Notes under the pieces: model-generated
What the model was told of the DNA's origin: nothing
Database searches by the model: none
The model's input: only the letters and a program-made list of their open reading frames with translations
Source: Beroe forskalii
Taxonomy: Eukaryota > Ctenophora > Nuda > Beroida > Beroidae
DNA: 64,000 bases
Direction: 5' to 3'
Assembly (NCBI GenBank): GCA_011033025.1
Contig: WFMF01000126.1
Span: 248,001-312,000, forward strand
Position numbers and translations under genes: made by a program
In this document: positions 24,433 through 35,774 of the stretch, piece by piece
Layout: every line of letters begins with the position of its first letter
How positions within the stretch are numbered: the first letter of the stretch is position 1

Positions 24433-24545
24433 TGAGTTGCTGGCTAGTCTGAGAGTTGCTTGATCTCAATCTTCAGTTAGAGAGTTGTTTGAACTCAAAT
24501 CCCCAGTTAAAGAGCTGCTTAACTCAAATATTCAGTCAAAAAGTT
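24433..24545. repeat. Outlying decayed copies of the 30-bp minisatellite
   Basis: GAGAGTTGCTTGATCTCAAT, GAGTTGTTTGAACTCAAATC and GAGCTGCTTAACTCAAATAT match the 22.7-23.4 kb unit, about 1 kb downstream of the main array. Confidence 0.8.
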
Positions 24546-24711
24546 CCGCCCTATCATAGAAACTGCAATCTATCATCAATCATTTGTGCTTATTTGTGTT
24601 CTTTCCTGCCCGTTACTAAATTTCACCGCGGGAGAATTTGAGGCTTACCATTCTCATAGACGATATTATGAATACGCTAATTCAATGGTTCTTTGTGGTA
24701 CTACCGTTAAA

Positions 24712-24835
24712 CGAATCGCACGAGGCAAAGCCGGAAGCGGATTGCTTATTAGTGTATTAATTATTCGAGGAGAAGCCGAGTGTTATTCAGCACGAGGAGA
24801 CAACCGAGTGCGAATCAGTATAATACTGTAACTGT
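24712..24835. repeat. Decayed relative of the foldback element
   Basis: GCACGAGGCAAAGCCGGAAG, TTCGAGGAGAAGCCGAGTG and GCACGAGGAGACAACCGAGTGC resemble the GCACGAGGCGAAGCCGAGTGC hairpins at 48223-48476 and 63704-63966. Confidence 0.55.
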
Positions 24836-25578
24836 ACCTTTTGTAACGTTTTTATTCATTGTATTGCACCACAACCAGTTATATACGCGATCTCTAATTG
24901 CACGGTACAAATTCGCACGGCAGAGTGGTACAATATACCCAAATTACCATGTAATTCTCACTTTCGCCGCTATACCTACCACGCATATGAGACTCTAAGT
25001 GGCCGCACTACCAGTGGACTCTTGAGCTCTTTTCTACCTGGCTTGGCCTCGCAGGAGAGAGTCTTTGTTTGGCTTCGGACGAGCTATGTATACATTTAGA
25101 TGACTATAATAAGAGAACATATATATTTCATAATATATAAATCAAGCTATTATCTCCTTTGTGCGTAGCATATCGTGTACTCTTAATCAGACTTGTATTG
25201 CTATATTTCCATGTTATTGCCGTTGAGCTCTACTGTTGTGATGACCACTATATCATTGCAGTAACTACTACTAGTTATATTCCACGGCAGATTGCTCGGA
25301 GTTTACTGAACCCCTTGAGTCACTCTGCAATGATTTTATCTGTATAGTCGGGCGAATTTGAAAGGTAACCCCTTGAGTCAGTCTACTTTTATTTGTTAGT
25401 TATTGATTTTTTGAGTCACTTCATAGCTCTCATTTGGCCTGTAAATGTTCACATAACGATATTATGTGACAGCTTCTCACCACACTTGACTTCTACCCAC
25501 TATTTATAGTATAGGTTATAGAGCAAGAAATAGATTCGCCTGGGTACCAGTGTATCTTGATAAACTCCCTCCGTTGCC

Positions 25579-27164
25579 ATGGAAACTGCAGAAGATGCAC
25601 CGATGTCGGCACTGGACTGCAACGCTGCTAACCGCTCGTTCGAAGGCCTCAACCTGACGAACATGTGTGACCGGAGCACGCTCGACGCCCTAATCATGAC
25701 CGTACTCTACATCTTCATAGTTATCGTGGGTCTGATCAGCAACGCTTCCGTTATCCTTGCTTCCATCTTCGAGCGATGGAAGGAGATAGACCAGTTCACG
25801 TTCGTTATGGCTGTCTCGCAGGCCTTCTGTCACTTCCTCTTCGCTCTGTTCGTGTATCCGATGGGTGCCTACAGCATCATTCAGGAGACCCACTGGACCC
25901 TGGGCTCCACCTGGTGCTGGCAAACTGCCCTGCTGTCCGGGTACTTCGAGATCATGTACGTGCTGCACATCATGATGTTAGGAGCGGATATCATCATCGG
26001 GCGGTTCACAAAACTCAAGGACCGCGTGTTCGTGGCGCTGAGTAAACGCGTGGCTCTTTCCCTGTGGGTGGTGGCCCTCCTGCCGCAGATGTACGAGTTT
26101 TTCAGTAAGAGGAGGTTCGACAGCGACACCAACTTCGGTCCTTTCCAAGGGGCAGATGGGAGGGCACTCTGCTATGCTACCTACGTTTACAAGAGCTGGA
26201 TGGTATGTTTGTAATGTTAAACTTCGTTATCTATTTAACAATTGTTTGAAATAAAACGAGAATTTTAAATATTTAAACAATCATGGGCACTAGCATGCTC
26301 GTGACTGATTGTCTCTGTTGAATCGTTGGGGATTAGAAAAAGTGCCACTTGAATTCAAGAGCTCATTGAGTTTCTTGAGTCTTGAAAGTGCAAAAAGTGC
26401 CACTCTTCAGAAGTTTACTGTTTACTTTTCAGAAGTTCATTGAGTACTTGGGAGTGTTCGTGGTGTTACCGATGGCATTCAGCGTTATCCAATACGTGGT
26501 GCTCCTCCAGCAGTCCAACAAACAGGACTCCGGAGACGAGGGGAAATGTGAGAAGACCCGGTCCTTCTGGATGAACTACAGAACCTCCATCGTCATGATC
26601 ATTCTGTACGGAGTATCACAGTTCCCGCGATGGATATACATATTCCTGACTATAGCTATTGCTGAGGGGCAGACCAGCATCAAGACGGATTACAGAGTTG
26701 CTGATTTCATCGTGGCATGGTCGAGTTTTGGGAGTATCCTCATTCCGTTTGGGTACCTTGTTACCTGCCCCACTTATTTCTCCCAGGTAGGTTATATAAT
26801 ATGTAGGCTATAAATTAGAAGCCAAAAAGTGAACGAAGTGAATAGCCTCCAACTTTGCATAATTAAGGATAAAGCTGAAGAGATATTTTAAAACTATAAT
26901 CGTAGACAAAGTTCAAGTTTTCCGTTTAGAAAGGATACTTATTCACTCTCTATTCTGGCATTTAAATTTTAAAGAGGGAAAGATTTGAAATGCCTCAGCT
27001 GTTATAAATGATATTTTATTATTTTTCCCCGCTTCTCTCAGGTCACACAGTTCACATGGATGTCGTGGCTCAAGATATTCGAACCTTACCTATACCCCTC
27101 AAAGAAACAGCCTCTAACCAATGCTGATTCGTTGCATGACACATTGGCAGAAGTTGACGTTTGA
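25579..27164 (+). CDS. Seven-transmembrane receptor (divergent rhodopsin-like GPCR), 3 exons
   Basis: Exons 25579-26202, 26433-26786 and 27042-27164 join in phase 0 with GT..AG borders, giving 366 residues. The start has a good context (TTGCCATGG). The N-terminus has two glycosylation sequons (NRS 18-20, NLT 25-27). TM1 ~38-63 (GLISN, N55), TM2 ~73-98, TM3 ~113-140, TM4 ~157-175, TM5 from ~210, TM6 in SIVMIILYGVSQFPRWIY, TM7 in FIVAWSSFGSILIPFGYL. C113 before TM3 and C198 in extracellular loop 2 fit the conserved disulfide; W163 fits the TM4 tryptophan. Signature residues are altered: TM2 has MAVSQAF in place of LAxxD, the end of TM3 reads IIGRF rather than DRY, and TM7 has IPFGY for NPxxY. 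Ligand and coupling cannot be inferred. Exon 3 is duplicated 15,745 bp downstream. A possible AATAAA lies at 27445. Confidence 0.88.
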
Positions 27165-27290
27165 TGACTATAAACAGCGCTTAATCGTTAGGTCATGGTG
27201 CAATGCAGAAGTGGATGTATGATGACTATAATTTACAACGTTCAATTATCACATGGTAAATTGGCAGAACTGGATGTTTGTTGATTGATG
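27137..27290. repeat. ~70-bp imperfect tandem repeat over the GPCR stop codon
   Basis: ACATTGGCAGAAGTTGACGT, TGCAATGCAGAAGTGGATGT and TAAATTGGCAGAACTGGATG, each followed by TTTGATGA or TATGATGACTATAA, mark three units starting in the last coding residues. The same pattern is present in duplication unit B. Confidence 0.65.
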
Positions 27291-27444
27291 ACCTAACCTA
27301 CGCTGAATTACAGAAATCAATCGACTACAAGATCGAAAGAAACATGGGAAGAAATTGATGCATGATTGTACGATATGACTGAATCTGGAATAGGGGGGGG
27401 GGGGGTTTGGTTTTGCCTTCATCGACTTCATCGACTTGGGAAAA

Positions 27445-27450
27445 AATAAA
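27445..27450 (+). terminator. Possible poly(A) signal of the GPCR gene
   Basis: AATAAA about 280 bp after the stop codon on the coding strand; the nearest canonical signal seen. Confidence 0.35.
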
Positions 27451-27697
27451 CGATTATAAAAAATCAATCAATATACTCAATAACTAAAAATCTCTGCGGG
27501 TTGAAGAATTCATGTTTTGCAATCCTTGATGCTGTAGTTGTCAGATGATAGAATCCGAGTAATGTTTGCAGAATGTTTTAAGGACATCTTACCAGACATC
27601 TTACCAGTTATTATGTCTAGTATTCTATCTAATATCTACTCTTCGTTTCCGGTACTAGTTTGGGGTCCGCCCTATGTACCTAATTCCTAATATCTTA

Positions 27698-29159
27698 AGG
27701 GGTCATTCATAATAACTAAGTATTTCTCGAGTAATTACTAGCGAGTAATTACTTAAGATTTTCTGGTACTCAAATTTGCTATTCATAAAACTTGAGTAAT
27801 TATCGCCATGTTTGGACTCAGACTCGTACTAAACTCAGCTGGAGTATTTCTCCAACCTAAGAAAAACCTCAGTGAAATTGAAAAATACTCGCGTGAGTTC
27901 CCTGTTGCCTGTTTCACCGAGTGGAATAAGTAAGATAACTGAATTGTTTCATGATTGAAACGGTTAAATTTACTTATCTATCACGAATTACAATGTCGTT
28001 AAAGCTAAAATGTGACATCATCATCGTGTCGAGGTCAATCCAACGAATAAATTCAACAGCAAATGATCAAAATATGTATTGACAGTCTTAACGGTCTGAA
28101 TAGCACTGATGGAGCAAATACGCATTCCTTCAACGATTGGGTGGTTGGTATGCGGGACTCAAATATCAATGAAATTTCTAGTTTGATAGTCTACCGAGAA
28201 CAAAAACAATTTCAGATCACACAACTGCCATTTACCAGCTGATACTTGTATACGGTTATATTCATCACGATCTTGAATTATGCTATTTATTTCAATTGCC
28301 CAATCAGAAATAAACTCTGACACACAAAAGCAATGTCACTAGTAAATGAAACAAATTAGAATAAAACAGCAATACGCCGTATTCATAGCGGTTCAAGTCC
28401 GCGTTATCATTATTTCGATCCTCCAATCAGAAATCAACTCTGAAACAAAATAAACATTGTAACACGGATGGAGTAATCAACCGCGTCTGAGTGGCGCCAC
28501 TTATATACCGTGATTGTCTGATTGAAACGAACGTGATAGAAACGAAGATAACCTACGGTTGTTTCAATTATCTCATTCTCTGCTATTGGTTCAGCGCAGT
28601 CACGTGACGCGCGCACATGACCTACAAAGACCAATCGCTGAAGCCCACAAATCTATGTCCTATGATCGAATGTTATATACGGTGGAATATAGGAGTAGAG
28701 ATAAGGAGTTTATATACAAAGGCTGACCCGTGGTCAGTAATAATACGATCAAAAGTTAATCAACGGCAATTGCGATAACAAGGGTGGAAGCAAAATCGTT
28801 ATCCCACTTGTATTTGTCGAATGCATCAACAAAATGACTGTTTTTGCATGACCAACCCTCTCAAAATACACACGAGTATTTATTCTGAGAAAATGAAAAC
28901 GATACTAACTCTCGGAGTACTTGTTTTGAGCATTTACTAAGTTTATGAATACCAATTTGAGTACTAGTATTTAGGGGCGAGTAAATACTAGTTTATGAAT
29001 ACCGATTTGAGCATGAGTTTGAATTTTGAGGAATTACTCGCGACAAAATACTCGGGCTAGTAATTACTAAGTATTATGAATAGCAAACGTCTACTAGTAC
29101 TTAGAATCGTAAGAAAATCTCACAATTTGAGTATGAGTTTTGGTTTATGAATGACCCCT
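27698..29159. mobile_element. 1.46-kb MITE-like DNA transposon, TTA/TTAA target
   Basis: Termini AGGGGTCATTCATAA and TTATGAATGACCCCT are exact inverted repeats. Unit B has the uninterrupted site CTATCTTAATATCTAG; here TTA (or TTAA) is duplicated on both sides. Symmetry favours a 3-bp TTA duplication, as in PIF/Harbinger; TTAA would suggest piggyBac/Kolobok. Sub-terminal zones repeat GAGTAATTACT[AC]G and related words in both orientations. No transposase ORF; the interior has only short ORFs. Confidence 0.88.
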
Positions 29160-29749
29160 TTAATATCTAGTTATCTACACTGCCCTTCGATGCTTGAGTG
29201 ATAACAAAATTAGTATTTATTCTTCAATTAATTATTGTAGTGACTAATTGCATTCAGTTATTGTGATATATCTAGTACCTAAGTATAGTTAAATGTAGTG
29301 CCCACAGGACCCACGAAAGTTTCTTTGACTATGAAATGGAAAAATTGTTCTCATTTGGTTTCGAAAACATGCAAAAAATAATATAATTTCAATACTTTAA
29401 GTATCTTTAAAATGCTATGTTAAGTGTTTTAACTTTTACGAGACTTATGGTAGAGGTATTGAGGATTCTCTTCAGGATCACTCCAATCGCATTTGAATGC
29501 CTTGTGGTTCGCTACATACTGCTTCGCTACATACTGCTTCGCTACATACTGCTTCTGTTGCAGCAGAAAATTTTGTCACTCAAAAGCTCACTGTAAACGT
29601 TATATCATATGAACGTGCAGTGAAATTTGATCTCCATAGCGTCGGTACTGACTTCACGAAGTCACTGTGCTTTGGTCCAGAGTGTGATGCCAAGGATGAC
29701 TGGTATGGGGGACAAACTTAGTTCTGGTGTTACTAATCATATCCAATCT

Positions 29750-30330
29750 GTTGTGTCCATGTAATCTAAATAGTGTGTTTAGCGCACGTTTTTTAGCTGT
29801 AAGCTGGAGAGGGGTTAAGCCAGTTGTAACTGTGTTCTTTTATGTGTATATTGGACAGTTAATTGTAGTGCGCCAGGCAAGAGAATACATTTTATTGAGT
29901 TTGGCTGTGATGTGAGATCTATCTGTGAGGGCCCAGGCCCACGCATGACATGACCATATGTTACAATTGGGGTAACAATAGCATTGTAGATCCACTTAGA
30001 AGTAGTGGTTGTGAGACCCCAGTTCTTTCCCACAGTTTGTCTCGCAGCCATTAATGCTTTTGTTGTTTTAGCCGTAACAAAACTGGTAACTGCCCTAGCT
30101 TCCTTCAAAAGATGTGTGGTTGCTGATTTCCTTCTCAAGTAGAGAACATTCCGGTTCTTGATTAAAGGTGCTTATCTTGGTGGGCGTGTTATCTCGACTT
30201 CTTTAATGTCAACCTGGTTACCAAAGATACAGTTATCCAGCTGGGCAGTGGCTGTTGTATTTGGTGATGAGGTTCTTAGGTTCGGGACTGGCGGAACAGC
30301 AGGCGTCCTATGTGGAACCCAGTGGGCGGG
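29750..30330 (-). pseudogene. Non-LTR retrotransposon reverse-transcriptase remnant, unit A
   Basis: The frame at 30138-29815 contains GKNWGLTTTTSKWIYNAIVT followed by PIVTYGHVM, typical of the thumb/C-terminal part of non-LTR RTs (WGL..K...WIY.AIV.P...YG). Upstream in the same direction, LDNCIFGNQVDIKEVEIT suggests more of the domain in broken frames. The catalytic core (YxDD) is absent. It is a dead fragment carried in the segmental duplication. Confidence 0.6.
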
Positions 30331-30339
30331 GGCCTGGTG

Positions 30340-32270
30340 ATGAGAATCAGGTCAGGATCCATATAACTCCCCAACCCCATTATGGTCTAGTGACTGGCGG
30401 TTTTCTAGCTGTGTGTGAACCTTTTTGTGGACTAATTATTTTCTAGGGTATGGTATTTCTGGAATGCTCCTTGCAAGTTGCATCACAGTACAGATATGTC
30501 TTCTTAGGCACATACTCTTTTTGGTTCCTTTCAAATTATGGAAAATTATTTTTCGATAAAAAATAAATAAAATTGTTGTTTTAGATGCACTATAAAGGTT
30601 TAATTTGTTATTAACATTAGATTTAAGATTATTTCAATAAAGTTAAATGATAACGCCATTAAAAGACTCCCTCTTTACTTTTGTGTGTCATTTGTTACAT
30701 ATGTTGCAGTGATAATGAACGTGTTTGGCCTCACAAACACAGTCAATCCTTAACTTTGAGCATTTCTCAAAGCCTCGGCCCACCACTGACTCCGGCTGGT
30801 CTCTCAGCTATCCCCCTCAACTCACCACTCACACTGGCTGCACTCTCAGTTGCCCCCCTGCAAGGAAAGTGGACCTGATTGAGTCTTCTTTCGATGTTCA
30901 CTCAACCAAACTGTTATCTTATGTAAATAAACATTTCTGTTTTGTTATTTGATTGTGAAAATTCTTATACAAATTGGTTTTCTGTATTCAGAAACTCCTC
31001 CATAAACTTATTTAAGATCACTTTGGCTTAGCAGTATTAATTCTTGGGATCTACAGCTCTACCACTGAGTGCCTGCAAGTTCCCTGTTAACACAATGATG
31101 CACTCGTGTAACGTATCATTCTGGAGGGAACATATGAAAAGTGAGGTTGATGTGAATTCTCCAGTCCTCATTAAGTTTCTTGATTGTGAATTTCAATTAA
31201 TCATCTTTTGGAATGTCATTTGAATTGAACTTCAAGGGGTTTCTGTTGTTTCCCCATTGGTAATCAATGGAGAAATATTCATAAAACTTTCAAAATTATC
31301 AGATATCTTGAACTTTGATAATTGACACTTTTCTTTCTAGTATATCTTGGTTGGTTGGAAAATCATCAGCTAACTTGCATCACACCTCTTCTTTACATAC
31401 TATATTGAAACTTCTGTAGTTCCTTCTTGCTTCCTTTTATGATCTTATGATGATCTGCTCAGATCTGCCTCCGAGTAAATATGGATGATTCTGGCAATCT
31501 TGAAGTCACCCTAATTAATAAATTGAGCATAATTTCATAGAAAACAAAACATTTTATTGTCCGAAACTTCTTGTTCGTTTATAGTTTCAATGAATGGGGG
31601 TTTCTTCCATGGGAAGTCTTAGCAGCTCTTTCTTGCTCAACTGTAAGTTATTAGAGATATCGAATCTACAATCAAATTACAATTGTTTATTACTTATTAG
31701 ATGGCAGTTGTTCTAATTTGATTAGCAAATGCATGTAAAGTGCATCTCTTCCTCAAATCTTTTTTCCACTATCCTATATTAATTTCGGCAACGAATACTT
31801 TGTCAAATTGACATAATTTTAAGGATATATCAAGGATTGTCCTGGAACATTGTTCCCTCGATTGTGATGTAGCTCGGGTTTGTATACAGTTCTGTATTTG
31901 GTCTGGATTATAATGGCCGTTGAGTTTGGCGTTGTTACAGCGGGGTTATAGTATCTCTTATTCTCCTGGACATTTCGGTATCTACAGACTCAGCTGTTCT
32001 CTTTTGAAAGCCTTTTTCTCTTGATATTATGTGTGTCCCCTTTCTCCTGTTTGACTTAGTGTCCATACACTGGTAACATGAAATGGTAAATGATCATTCC
32101 ATGTCTTCTGTCTATACACACTTGTCTCGTGGCCTCATCCGGCTGTAAAATGATAGTTTCTTGGAGCTTCTGACAGATCCGCTGATAAGTGTTCTCCCTT
32201 GACATGTCATTTCAGACAGATCACGGAACTATATGTTACTGCTACGCTACCTAAAGGATAATTTGGTGGG
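30340..32270. other. Duplicated non-coding sequence, unit A
   Basis: Collinear with 47035-48930 of unit B. No exon, RNA or element can be supported beyond the duplication itself. Confidence 0.5.
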
Positions 32271-34933
32271 AATATGTATATTCATCGCGTCCTAGAACCT
32301 CTGGTAGCGACTTGATCTTTTTGTCCCATTTTCTTTTGAACGTCTCCCCATCATCCTATTACCCCACGAGGGGAGTGCCGGGGCCTTCCACATAGGGGGC
32401 CATTCCAAGAAGTATTGATCCAGTTTCTCTTTCTCCTGGAAAGAGGAGTTCGACAGAAGTTCTGGAGAAAGTTCTGTCTTTTCAGGCCCAGCCCTGATGA
32501 AGGATACAAGGGGCGTAGGAGGTGGTGGTGGAGGAGGCATCTCCTCGATTTCAGGGGCAGGGCTATGGCCTGCAGATGATTGTGACAAGGGTGGAGGATC
32601 AGGGTTAGTCATATCTAGAATAAAGTCCTCTCCGAAAATGTCAGTCATGGTACGGATCAGATACTGAAAAGAAATATTAAGAAGTGGAAAAAACCGCCTA
32701 TTGTTAGAAATATGACACTCGTGTCATGCACTATAGGTACCCCTTGTATTTTAGTTTTAATTATGCACTTAAAGTTAACAAATAGGAGAAAAATGAGTCA
32801 TTGGGAATATTTGACTATAGAAATTGTATAAAAATTTCAAGTTTCGGTGCTACTGACGAACAGCGAATAGACATCAAAAGCCATGACTGAACGCACGTGG
32901 CGAACAAAGAACTGATTGGATCGTGATCTGTTGTTCAATTTACAGCTGCCTGGATCGCTGCCAAGCCGCATAGCGATACGCCCCAATATCAATCACAATC
33001 GCTCTACACTTCTACAGTATCTATTTTTAAAAATAGTTAGGTATTTATATCTGATTTTAAAATGCCATGGCAGATTGCCCGAATCGGCAATCTCAGCTCT
33101 TGTGACCTGACACGAGGTGGAATGAAACTTACATTTACATTCGGCTTTAAAATGATAGTTTCTTAGAGCTTGAGACAGATCCACCGATAAGTGTTCTCCC
33201 TTTACATGTATAAAATACATACATACATAATACATACATAATATCAGACAGATCACGTAACTGCATGTAACTGCTACGCTACCTAACAGATTATTTGGTG
33301 GGAATATTATGTATATTCATCGCGTCCTGGAACCTCTGGAAGCGACTTGACATTTCTGTCCCAGTTTGTTTTGAACTTCTCCTCCTTTAACTGTTTCTTC
33401 TTCTCAGCCTCGGCTTTTCTAGCCCTCTGGTCCTCCTCGAATCTTCTGGAATGAGATATTTATAGTGGAAGTATACCGGAACCCAGAACCAAATGAGAGT
33501 CAGTTATCAGGAGTAAAGAACCATCTAGCCTAGGAAGGAAGAGTATGTTGAGAATATATTCGGATATAAGGGAAGGTTATATTCACGGGGGAATAACTAT
33601 ATCAAAGTATAATAATCTGAATGATAATATAAAATAATAATAAAAACGAATATCAACATGGAACATTCGTCAGTGTGGATGTTCCGTCCTTCTATCAGCG
33701 CATCCTCAAAGGTGATAATTTTTGACAGCGTATGTAGTAAGAAGACATACCTGCTAAGAAGTCACCACGTGAGAGAGGAAAATGGTAATAGTAGACTACC
33801 CCATTACAATTTCAACAGGTGTGTTTTGAGTAGAAGACTACTAAAAACATATCTTGAAGTAGAAGACTATCCCCAAGTTGAGATAGGAGACAATTCCAAA
33901 CTCCTAGAATGCATATTGACCTGAATTACGTACTTATCTATTTGTAAAACACCTTATTTTTTTCTAATCGATAAGAATATCTCATGACCATTGTTTCGAC
34001 ATCCTTGGTTCCTCCATTTATCAGGAATAAAAGGGTTCCTTTCATCTTGTTGCCCCTGGATGGAAGTGATGAAGACACCTTTCAAGTTCAATCTATATCT
34101 ATGAGGTCACTTGTTGGAAACTGGTCTAAAGACCTACTGTCTTTTACTTGCGTGCTTCTTCCACTGGAACTCACTTCTTTCATACAGTCCCCACAAATGG
34201 TGAGATATCTGTGTAATTGCTTGGTTCTCGAAGATTGCAATCAGCTTCAAGCTTTAGTAACTCTTCAAGCGTTAGTAACTCTTTTCTTATCTGTCTCTGG
34301 TCTCTAATTGAGGCTCCTACCCTGCCTGATTGTTAATAGCTTTAGAAGATATCTTATATTGCTGTCCAAACACCACATACTTTTAGGTATTATATTTATA
34401 GGAATATTTGTAGTTTTGTTATGGAATTTTGGAGTCAAAATAAGAGAGGGGTTTGATCAAAACGTAATTCATAAATCTAAATGGTAACACTGCTTCAACT
34501 ATATGATCTGAGCAGCTCATTTCATAAGCCCCCATGCTGCAATGTTAAGACGAAGCCTTGGTATCCATGAAAAGTCTCTGAGAAGTATCTGGGGAGAATC
34601 AGAGAAGTATCTGCAGGGAGTGTCGGAGACGCTTCAGAGAAGTGGTCGGTCTGCTTGGAAACTGCCCTCATTATCAGCCCCTTGAGCGCCTGTCTAGATC
34701 GGAGGAATTAATTACTGAATATATTTTAAGATTGTAACTCAGGAATTATGTTGGGGAACGAACCCTACAACTCGCCCCCTCCCTGCTCTTATTATTGGGC
34801 AGGGGAGGCTTATTCTGTAGTTGTCTTCAGATCCCTCTGGTGTTGGAAACACCCACGAATCAAAGTCATTTTTAGGATCTTCCAAAATGACTACCGATGA
34901 ACCTGATGATAAGTTGCCATCTCCTTCAGACAT
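32270..34933 (-). pseudogene. Unrecognised multi-exon gene, unit A copy, rearranged
   Basis: Pieces in transcription order: a possible first exon from 34933 (MSEGDGNLSSGSSVVILEDP, then NDFDSWVFPTPEGSED; frame closes at 34739); a piece near 33740-33650 (ITFEDALIEGRNIHTDEC); 33445-33290 (RFEEDQRARKAEAEKKKQLK ... KSLPEVPGRDEYT-stop) after acceptor TTCCAG; and 32663-32290 after acceptor TTTTCAG (YLIRTMTDIFGEDFILDM, Pro-rich EEMPPPPPPP, EKEKLDQYFLEWPPMWKAP). At 32345 the Pro-rich exon is fused by a deletion to a second copy of the KSLPEV exon, out of frame. Order and duplication show a scrambled locus. The product looks intracellular, with charged helical and proline-rich parts; I do not recognise the family. 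Joining these pieces into one gene is inference. Confidence 0.45.
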
Positions 34934-35774
34934 GTTTCTTGGGAAAGCAATTTTAAGCTTTGGTAATCTTATATGAAGAGAATTTTTGAATTTTTTTTCG
35001 TTACGGAAGGAAATTTCATTCAGAAAATCTCTTTGTAACATGGAAAAAGCTCAATAATAGAAGTTAATGTATGGGAAGGTAACTTTAGGCAGTTTCCTAT
35101 CACCCTCCATGACTGTTTTTTTGTTTTTGGTTCATACAGTGGTTTAGGAGGGAAAAATAATTTTCGTTACGGAAGGATTGGAGCGAAAGAGTAAAATTAC
35201 ACTTTTGCGGATTATACCAATTTGCTCCAAAAATAATTAGGGTCTCTCTTAGTGCTCTTTCACATATCGACAATAACCATTTCTGACCAGATTGGAACCG
35301 ATTTAATCATTTAGAAACAATAAGGTTGTTAATTATGACCAAATTCAATTAGCTTGTAGCCGTTACGGAAGGAATCGTTACGGAAGGAAAAAAATTCCTG
35401 TTGCCAGCATGATACTATTTAGTCATTTTAAATAATATCTAGAGAATAAACAAACATGTAGAGAATGATAAAATAGTGAAAAAAGTTTTAGAGTATAAAA
35501 ATACATTTTATCCAGACATAAATTTGCTAAGATACACCTTGGCAAGTATAGTTCCAAAAGTTTAAAAATGAATACAATAAAATATCTAAACATTTGTGAT
35601 ATTGTGAAATTTTAAAAGAGGTTTAATAAAGTATGTATCAAAAGGATAAAATTCTAAAATATACTATGTATATATCATATAAAATCACCTGAAATAAAAC
35701 CAAAAGACTCGAAATTTTCCAGCTGTTATACAAAAATAAAAAAGCTAGTACTGTAATACATAAGGAACAAGATT

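Noticed and set aside
25690..26132. ORFs antisense or out of frame over GPCR exon 1
   Set aside because: Shadows of the receptor frame; no independent evidence.
28380..28405. tRNA-like T-arm (GCGGTTCAAGTCCGC)
   Set aside because: No acceptor, D or anticodon arms can be built around it and it lies within a transposon.
28434..28634. 66-residue - strand ORF
   Set aside because: Lies inside the MITE-like element 27698-29159 with no domain.
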